From Acetobacteraceae bacterium (lineage in GTDB: Bacteria; Pseudomonadota; Alphaproteobacteria; Acetobacterales; Acetobacteraceae), in assembly GCA_030044345.1 (NCBI GenBank), contig JASHVY010000185.1:1-5893 (forward strand): a DNA stretch of 5,893 bases. Direction: 5' to 3'. Position numbers and translations under genes: made by a program. Every line of letters starts with the position of its first letter. Position 1 is the first letter of the stretch. Shown in pieces: positions 1-4,089 of the stretch. A model generated the notes under the pieces. It was given only the letters and a program-made list of their open reading frames with translations. It was not told the DNA's origin and did no database searches.

Positions 1-236
1 CCATGGGCGATACGGACGGGTTCGTGAAGATCCTCGCCGATGCGAAGACCGATGCGGTGCTGGGCGCGCATATTCTCGGCCCCGATGCCGGGACGCTGAT
101 CGCCGAGCTGGTCATGGCGATGGAGCTTGGCGCCTCGGCCGAGGATATCGCGATGACCTCCCACGCCCATCCGACGCTGAACGAGGCGATCAAGGAAGCG
201 GCGCTCGCGGTCGATGGCCGGGCCATCCATCTGTAA
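1..236 (+). CDS. lpd: Dihydrolipoamide dehydrogenase (E3), 3' end only
   Basis: This is the C-terminal part of a flavoprotein disulfide reductase that reoxidises dihydrolipoamide with NAD+ in the pyruvate or 2-oxoglutarate dehydrogenase complexes. The 5' part lies outside the window; the ATG at 3 is an internal Met, not the start. The 77 visible residues (read from position 3) are the dimerisation domain. They contain GAHILGP and the family signature HAHPTLNE at residues 54-61, where the second His (codon 168-170) is the expected catalytic base paired with the Glu of the motif. The ending EAALAVDGRAIHL is typical of proteobacterial Lpd. The TAA stop at 234-236 is followed within 12 nt by hairpins and a terminator, so this is probably the last gene of its operon (often sucAB-lpd or pdh-lpd, which cannot be seen here). 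Which complex it serves cannot be decided from this fragment. Family assignment is firm. Confidence 0.93.
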   Translation, partial: MGDTDGFVKILADAKTDAVLGAHILGPDAGTLIAELVMAMELGASAEDIAMTSHAHPTLNEAIKEAALAVDGRAIHL

Positions 237-243
237 GAGGATG

Positions 244-289
244 GGGTCCAGGGCCTCAGGCCCTGGCGGGTCCAGGGCGGAGCCCTGGA
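244..289 (+). repeat. Tandem GC-rich hairpin pair with 11-bp direct repeat
   Basis: The unit gggtccagggc occurs at 244-254 and again at 268-278, and each copy starts a hairpin. The first is ccagggcct / aggccctgg (248-266, 9 complementary bases around one C, so a real loop would open to about 5 nt). The second is tccagggc-gga-gccctgga (271-289, 8 bp with a 3-nt loop). The two hairpins have nearly the same stem sequence. This looks like a dispersed intergenic element of GC-rich alphaproteobacteria used as a transcript end, though its copy number in this genome cannot be seen here. Confidence 0.7.
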
Positions 290-301
290 TTTTCTTTCCT
301 T
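271..301 (+). terminator. Rho-independent terminator after lpd
   Basis: A perfect 8-bp GC-rich stem, tccagggc and gccctgga, closes a GGA loop (271-289). It is followed directly by the T-rich run ttttctttcctt (290-301). This is the standard architecture of an intrinsic terminator. It lies 35 nt after the lpd stop codon and 27 nt before pdxA, so it should separate lpd from the pyridoxine genes. Confidence 0.8.
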
Positions 302-314
302 CGTGTCCTTCGTG
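297..314 (+). repeat. 9-bp tandem repeat tccttcgtg x2
   Basis: Two exact adjacent copies of tccttcgtg (297-305 and 306-314) follow the terminator tail and end 13 nt before the pdxA start. It may be part of the same dispersed intergenic element as the hairpins, or a site for a regulator of pdxA. Nothing in the sequence decides between these. No convincing -35/-10 pair is visible for pdxA in 237-327. Confidence 0.55.
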
Positions 315-327
315 ATCATCTGAGCCG

Positions 328-1338
328 ATGCGCCCGCTCGCGCTCACGATGGGGGAGCCGGCCGGGATCGGGGGCGAGATCACGCTCGCGGCCTGGCAGG
401 CGCTGCGCGGCGAGGGGCCGGTCTTCTTCGCCATCGACGATCCGGCGCGGCTGGAAGCGCTCGCCGCCTCGTTCGGCTGGCGCGTTCCGGTCGCGGCGAT
501 TGGCGGGCCGGAGGAAGCGCCGGCGCGCTTCGCCGAGGCCCTTCCGGTTCTGGCATTGAAGCTCGCGGCCCCGGTGGTTCCCGGCAAGCCCGATCCACGC
601 AATGCGCCTTCGGTGACCGGCGCGATCGAGCGCGCCGTCGCCCTCGTGCGCGCAGGGCGAGCGGCTGCGGTGGTGACCAACCCGATCAACAAGGCGGCCC
701 TCTATGGGGCGGGCTTCGCCTATCCGGGCCATACCGAGTTCCTGGCCGCGCTGACCGGCGAAGATCAGCCGGTGATGATGCTGGTCGGGCCGGAGCTGCG
801 CGTCGTGCCGGTGAGCGTGCATGTCCCGCTGCGCGCCGCGATCGCGATGCTGGATACGGCGCTGATCCTGCGCCTCGGGCGGATCACGGCGGCTTCGCTC
901 GCCCGCGATTTCGGCATCGCGCGGCCGCGGCTCGCCGTCGCCGGCCTCAATCCGCACGCGGGCGAGGGGGGCGCGCTCGGCTCGGAGGACCAGGAGATCG
1001 TGGCGCCCGCGATCGCCGCCCTCGTCGCCGAGGGCATCGACGCCACCGGCCCCTTCCCGCCGGACACCATGTTCACGCCGGCGGCGCGAACGCGCTACGA
1101 TGCCGCTCTCTGCATGTACCACGATCAGGCTCTGATCCCGCTCAAGACGCTCGACATGGCGCATGGTGTGAATGTCACCCTGGGGCTCCCGATCGTGCGC
1201 ACCTCGCCCGACCATGGCACCGCCTTCGATATCGCGGGCCGCGGATGCGCCGACCCCGCGAGCCTGATCGCCGCCCTGCGGCTTGCCGCCGCCATCTCGA
1301 GATTGAGGGGCGCGGCGCGGCGTGAGCGCGCGGGATGA
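328..1338 (+). CDS. pdxA: 4-hydroxythreonine-4-phosphate dehydrogenase
   Basis: PdxA oxidises 4-phosphohydroxy-L-threonine with NAD(P)+. The product decarboxylates to 3-amino-2-oxopropyl phosphate, the substrate of PdxJ, in cytosolic DXP-dependent pyridoxal phosphate synthesis. The 336-residue protein has family-typical length and motifs: GEPAGIG at 9-15, PINK at 119-122, GHTEF at 134-138, GLNPHAGEGG at 206-215, MYHDQALIPLK at 263-273 and RTSPDHGTA at 291-299. The three metal-ligand His residues are H165, H210 and H265. Substrate contacts correspond to H135/T136, K273, N282 and R291. An in-frame TGA at 313-315 leaves ATG 328 as the only plausible start; its ribosome binding site is weak. The stop overlaps the pdxJ start as ATGA, implying translational coupling. 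Oddity: the last codons (residues about 320-330) are an exact inverted copy of a pdxJ segment, giving an Arg/Ala-rich tail after the conserved fold ends. Confidence 0.97.
   Translation: MRPLALTMGEPAGIGGEITLAAWQALRGEGPVFFAIDDPARLEALAASFGWRVPVAAIGGPEEAPARFAEALPVLALKLAAPVVPGKPDPRNAPSVTGAIERAVALVRAGRAAAVVTNPINKAALYGAGFAYPGHTEFLAALTGEDQPVMMLVGPELRVVPVSVHVPLRAAIAMLDTALILRLGRITAASLARDFGIARPRLAVAGLNPHAGEGGALGSEDQEIVAPAIAALVAEGIDATGPFPPDTMFTPAARTRYDAALCMYHDQALIPLKTLDMAHGVNVTLGLPIVRTSPDHGTAFDIAGRGCADPASLIAALRLAAAISRLRGAARRERAG
1287..1317 (+). repeat. 31-bp perfect inverted repeat, arm A (3' end of pdxA)
   Basis: These 31 bases are the exact reverse complement of 1529-1559 inside pdxJ. In pdxA they encode residues about 320-330 (A-A-I-S-R-L-R-G-A-A), just after the conserved fold. 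The arm contains the 10-bp self-complementary core atctcgagat (1294-1303). Identity stops on both sides: base 1286 and base 1318 do not pair with their counterparts. Because the other arm encodes a conserved PdxJ motif, this arm is most simply the derived copy. Confidence 0.95.
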
Positions 1339-2051
1339 GCCCGATCCGTCTCGGCCTCAATGTCGATCACGTGGCGACGCTGCGCAACGCGCGCGGAGGC
1401 GTGCATCCCGATCCGCTGGCGGCGGCGGAGCTGGCGCTGGCCGCCGGGGCGGATTCGATCACCATCCATCTGCGCGAGGACCGAAGGCATATCCGCGATA
1501 CCGATCTCGCGCGCATGCGCGAGCGGCTCGCCGCGCCCCTCAATCTCGAGATGGCGGCGACCGAGGAGATGGTGGCCATCGCCTGTGCTTCGCGGCCCCA
1601 TGCCTGCTGCCTGGTGCCCGAGCATCGGACCGAGCTGACGACCGAAGGGGGGCTCGACGCGCTCGGCCAGGAAGTTTCGTTGCGCGGGCCGGTCGCGCGG
1701 CTGACCGAGGCCGGCATTGCCGTGAGCCTCTTCGTCGATCCCGATCCGCCCCAGGTCCTGGCCGCGGCGCGGCTCGGGGCCGCCGCCGTCGAGCTTCATA
1801 CCGGGCAATATGCCGGGGGCGGGGAAGGAGAGCTCGATCGGCTGGCCAAGGCCGCCCGGCTTACGGCGGAGCTGCGCATCGCCTGCCATGCCGGGCACGG
1901 GCTCACCTTCGCCAATGTCGGTCCCGTCGCGGCGATTCCGGAAGTGGTCGAGCTCAATATCGGGCACTTCCTGATCGGCCAGGCGATCTTCGATGGGCTC
2001 GGTCCCGTGATTGCGAAGATGAGGCGGCTGATGGAGCAGGCCCGCGGCTAG
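1335..2051 (+). CDS. pdxJ: Pyridoxine 5'-phosphate synthase
   Basis: PdxJ condenses 3-amino-2-oxopropyl phosphate (from PdxA) with 1-deoxy-D-xylulose 5-phosphate to form pyridoxine 5'-phosphate, the ring-closing step of the DXP-dependent vitamin B6 pathway. The protein is a TIM barrel of 238 residues, normal for the family (about 240). Visible motifs are LGLNVDHVATLRNAR at 6-20, IHLREDRRHI at 44-53 with catalytic H45, APLNLEMA at 67-74 with catalytic E72, VELHTGQYA at 152-160 with E153, CHAGHGL at 184-190 with the conserved H188, and ELNIGH at 206-211. The ATG at 1335 overlaps the pdxA stop by 4 nt. There is no strong Shine-Dalgarno sequence ahead of it, so translation is probably coupled to pdxA. 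The E72 motif is encoded by one arm of a perfect 31-bp inverted repeat whose other arm lies just before this start codon. Confidence 0.97.
   Translation: MSPIRLGLNVDHVATLRNARGGVHPDPLAAAELALAAGADSITIHLREDRRHIRDTDLARMRERLAAPLNLEMAATEEMVAIACASRPHACCLVPEHRTELTTEGGLDALGQEVSLRGPVARLTEAGIAVSLFVDPDPPQVLAAARLGAAAVELHTGQYAGGGEGELDRLAKAARLTAELRIACHAGHGLTFANVGPVAAIPEVVELNIGHFLIGQAIFDGLGPVIAKMRRLMEQARG
1529..1559 (+). repeat. 31-bp perfect inverted repeat, arm B (pdxJ core)
   Basis: This is the exact reverse complement of 1287-1317. In pdxJ frame it encodes A66 to A75, AAPLNLEMAA, including catalytic E72. As this motif is conserved across the PdxJ family, this arm is the likely source of the duplicated sequence. 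The 211 bases between the arms (1318-1528) include the pdxJ start codon and its first 64 codons. Confidence 0.95.
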
Positions 2052-2064
2052 TCATTTGTTCCTC

Positions 2065-2107
2065 GCGTGATTCAGACCTCCGGTGATTCCACCTCCGGTC
2101 ATCACGC
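2065..2107 (+). repeat. Inverted repeat enclosing a direct repeat acctccggt x2
   Basis: Shortly after the pdxJ stop, gcgtgat (2065-2071) pairs perfectly with atcacgc (2101-2107). Between these arms lie two exact 9-bp direct repeats, acctccggt, at 2076-2084 and 2091-2099, spaced 15 bp start to start. It could be a weak 3'-end structure of the pdxAJ transcript or a paired regulator site. The T-run after it is only ttt, so a strong intrinsic terminator is not supported. Confidence 0.45.
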
Positions 2108-2116
2108 TTTGAAGCA

Positions 2117-2135
2117 GATCCGACCTGACCGGATC
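2117..2135 (+). repeat. Inverted repeat gatccg-N7-cggatc
   Basis: This is a perfect 6-bp inverted repeat with a 7-bp spacer in the pdxJ-korC intergenic region. The 19-bp size and symmetry are compatible with a dimeric regulator operator, about 85-100 bp upstream of the TATAAT box. No known operator consensus is recognised. Confidence 0.35.
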
Positions 2136-2148
2136 GCATGGCAGTTCC

Positions 2149-2159
2149 GGCGTAACGCC
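2149..2159 (+). repeat. Short palindrome ggcgt-a-acgcc
   Basis: A near-perfect 11-bp dyad (5-bp arms, single central base) lies in the same intergenic region. It is too tight for a stable RNA hairpin without opening the centre, and it could be a DNA-binding site. The function is not recognised, and a match this short may be chance. Confidence 0.25.
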
Positions 2160-2175
2160 TTCCAATTCCCGGTTC

Positions 2176-2193
2176 TTCCCCATCGGTGGGGGA
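2176..2193 (+). other. Stem-loop with TCGG tetraloop, upstream of TATAAT
   Basis: The segment ttccccatcggtggggga folds into a 7-bp stem (one G-U pair) closed by a TCGG loop. No T-tract follows, so it does not look like an intrinsic terminator. The arms could also pair in another way, ccccat 2178-2183 with atgggg 2196-2201. It lies just before the region where a -35 element would be expected for the TATAAT box at 2218. Confidence 0.35.
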
Positions 2194-2217
2194 CTATGGG
2201 GCGGCATGCGGCCGGGC

Positions 2218-2223
2218 TATAAT
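2218..2223 (+). promoter_or_regulatory. Candidate -10 box TATAAT for the korC-korA operon
   Basis: An exact sigma-70 type TATAAT, conspicuous in this GC-rich setting, lies 78 nt before the TTG start of the flavoprotein gene. It would place transcription start near 2230 and leave a 5' leader of about 70 nt. At the proper spacing no good -35 match is seen (tatggg at 2195-2200), and there is no TG extension. The promoter, if real, would therefore need an activator or be weak. Confidence 0.4.
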
Positions 2224-2285
2224 TTCCAGGTCCCGGACGACCGCGCAATGCGGCGCATCCTCCCCTGACGGAGGCGGGGCGGGGG

Positions 2286-2293
2286 AAGAAAGG
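2286..2293 (+). promoter_or_regulatory. Ribosome binding site deciding the TTG start
   Basis: The purine run aagaaagg ends 8 nt before the TTG at 2302 and supports that codon as the start. The in-frame stop TGA at 2266-2268 leaves no ATG or GTG before it. The next in-frame ATG would remove the conserved N-terminal cysteines. Confidence 0.55.
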
Positions 2294-2301
2294 TCGCCTG
2301 C

Positions 2302-4089
2302 TTGCTGCCAACCGACATTCGCAATCCCGACTATTTCCACAAGGTCGTCGATTGCCAATGGGCCTGCCCGGCGCATACGCCGGTGCCCGAATATATCCGC
2401 CTCATCGCATCCCGCCGCTATGCGGATGCCTACATGCTCAACTGGGAGTCGAATGTGTTCCCGGGGATTCTCGGGCGCACCTGCGACCGCCCGTGCGAGC
2501 CTGCCTGCCGGCGCGGGCGGGTGGAGGAGGAGCCGGTGGCGATCTGCCGGCTCAAGCGGGTCGCCGCCGACTACAAGGGCGATATCCGTGCCCGCCTGCC
2601 GCGCGCGCCCGAGCGCCGCAACGGCAAGCGCATCGCGCTCATCGGCGCCGGGCCGGCCTCGCTGACCGTGGCGCGGGATCTCGCCCCCGAAGGCTACGAG
2701 ATCGTGATGTTCGATTCCGCGGCCGAGGCGGGCGGCATGATCCGCAGCCAGATCCCCAAATTCCGCCTGCCCGAGACGGTGATCGACGAGGAGGTCGGCT
2801 ATATCCTCGATCTCGGTGTCGAGACGCGCTTCGGCACGGCGATCGACAGCATGAAGGCACTGCTCGCGGAGGATTTCGACGCCGTCTTCGTCGGCAGCGG
2901 CGCGCCGCGCGGGCGCGATCTCGATCTGCCGGGGCGGCATGATGCGCCCGGCCATATCCATATCGGCCTCGACTGGCTCGCGAGCGTGGCCTTCGGCCAT
3001 GTCGGCGGCATCGGCAGGCGCGTCGTCGTGCTCGGCGGGGGCAACACGGCGATGGATTGCTGCCGCTCCGCCCGCCGGCTGGGCGGCGAAGAGGTCACGG
3101 TGGTGGTGCGCAGCGGCTTCGCCGAGATGAAAGCCTCACCTTGGGAAAAAGAAGAGGCGATGGAGGAGGGGATCCCGATCCTCAATTTCCTCGTGCCCAA
3201 GCGGTTTCTCCATGAGCAGGGCGCGCTCTCCGGCGTCGTCTTCGAGAAGGTCGCGGCGGAAGAGGATGCGCATGGAAAACGTCGTCTCGTGCCGACGGGC
3301 GAGCCGGAGGTCGTGATTCCGTGCGATGACGTGCTGATCGCGGTCGGCCAGGAGAATGCCTTCCCCTGGATCGAGCGCGATTGCGGGATCGCGTTCGACC
3401 GCTGGGGCATGCCGGAGGTCGATGCAAGCACCATGCGTTCGACGCATGAAAAAGTGTTCTTCGGCGGGGATGCCGCGTTCGGGGCGAAGAACATCATCTG
3501 GGCCGTCGCGCACGGCCATGAGGCGGCGATCTCGATCGACCGGTTCTGCCGCGGCGCGGATATCACCGCGCGTCCGCCGCCTTTGGTCAATCTCGTCAGC
3601 CAGAAGATGGGCATCCACGAATGGAGCTATGACAGCGAGATCTCCAATGATCTGCGATTTCGTGTCCCGCATCGCGAGCACGAGGTCGCGCTCAAGGACA
3701 TCGCCGCCGAAGTGGAGCTCGGCTATGACGAGGCGCTCGGCTTCGCCGAGGCCGAGCGCTGCTTCAATTGCGATGTCGAGACCGTCTTCACCGACCGGCT
3801 CTGTATCGAGTGCGATGCCTGCACGGATATCTGCCCGACCGATTGCATCACCTTCACGGTGAACGGCGAGGAGAAGACGCTGCGCGGGCGGCTCACGGTG
3901 CCCGCGGTGAACGGGGACCAGGCGCTCTATGTCTCGGGCGCGCTCACCACGGGACGGGTGATGGTGAAGGACGAGAATGTCTGCCTCCATTGCGGCCTCT
4001 GCGCCGAGCGCTGCCCGACCGGCGCGTGGGACATGCAGCGCTTCCTTCTGAAAATGCCCCTGGCAGGTGCCGCATGCTGCGACCGCTGA
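2302..4089 (+). CDS. korC: GltD-like FAD/NAD(P) oxidoreductase with C-terminal 2x[4Fe-4S] domain (KorC-type)
   Basis: This flavoprotein probably shuttles electrons between NAD(P) and low-potential iron-sulfur clusters, acting as the electron-transfer subunit of the 2-oxoacid oxidoreductase encoded next. The 595 residues hold four parts. An N-terminal Fe-S domain has C18, C22, C61, C65, C69 and C82. An FAD Rossmann motif GAGPAS lies at 115-120. An NAD(P) motif GGGNTAMD lies at 245-252, with the closing FFGGDAAFGAKN at 386-397. A ferredoxin-like tail has two CxxCxxCxxxCP clusters, C501/C504/C507/C511 and C561/C564/C567/C571. Glutamate synthase small subunit (GltD) itself lacks such a tail and is shorter (about 470 residues). 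The start is TTG. The 3' end overlaps korA by 16 nt, a strong sign of coupling. The symbol rests on resemblance to the about 62-kDa subunit of Azoarcus 2-oxoglutarate:NADP+ oxidoreductase as I recall it. The oxidoreductase class is certain; the partner is inferred from the operon. Confidence 0.85.
   Translation: MLPTDIRNPDYFHKVVDCQWACPAHTPVPEYIRLIASRRYADAYMLNWESNVFPGILGRTCDRPCEPACRRGRVEEEPVAICRLKRVAADYKGDIRARLPRAPERRNGKRIALIGAGPASLTVARDLAPEGYEIVMFDSAAEAGGMIRSQIPKFRLPETVIDEEVGYILDLGVETRFGTAIDSMKALLAEDFDAVFVGSGAPRGRDLDLPGRHDAPGHIHIGLDWLASVAFGHVGGIGRRVVVLGGGNTAMDCCRSARRLGGEEVTVVVRSGFAEMKASPWEKEEAMEEGIPILNFLVPKRFLHEQGALSGVVFEKVAAEEDAHGKRRLVPTGEPEVVIPCDDVLIAVGQENAFPWIERDCGIAFDRWGMPEVDASTMRSTHEKVFFGGDAAFGAKNIIWAVAHGHEAAISIDRFCRGADITARPPPLVNLVSQKMGIHEWSYDSEISNDLRFRVPHREHEVALKDIAAEVELGYDEALGFAEAERCFNCDVETVFTDRLCIECDACTDICPTDCITFTVNGEEKTLRGRLTVPAVNGDQALYVSGALTTGRVMVKDENVCLHCGLCAERCPTGAWDMQRFLLKMPLAGAACCDR

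Noticed and set aside
316..1215. Long open frame on the minus strand opposite pdxA (299 codons)
   Set aside because: It encodes Arg/Gly/His-rich low-complexity protein without recognisable motifs, as expected for antisense frames of GC-rich genes, and pdxA on the other strand is unmistakable.
1125..1967. Minus-strand frame containing the PdxJ-like string APLNLEMAA
   Set aside because: The string comes from reading the inverted 31-bp copy in pdxA backwards; the surrounding residues do not resemble PdxJ, so it is not a second or broken pdxJ gene.
1322..2086. Plus-strand open frame of 254 codons overlapping pdxJ
   Set aside because: It is Arg/Ala/Gly-rich and out of frame with pdxJ, which carries all catalytic motifs; a GC-content shadow.
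2259..2274. Hairpin cctcc-N6-ggagg in the korC leader, as a possible riboswitch or RBS sequestering element
   Set aside because: It is only a 5-bp stem, and its ggagg is 27 nt from the TTG with no start codon at a suitable distance; too weak to support.
4054..4089. Possible frameshift or gene fusion at the korC-korA junction
   Set aside because: korC ends with its own TGA after a complete second ferredoxin cluster, and korA has its own ATG at the family-typical N-terminus; a normal 16-nt overlap explains it.
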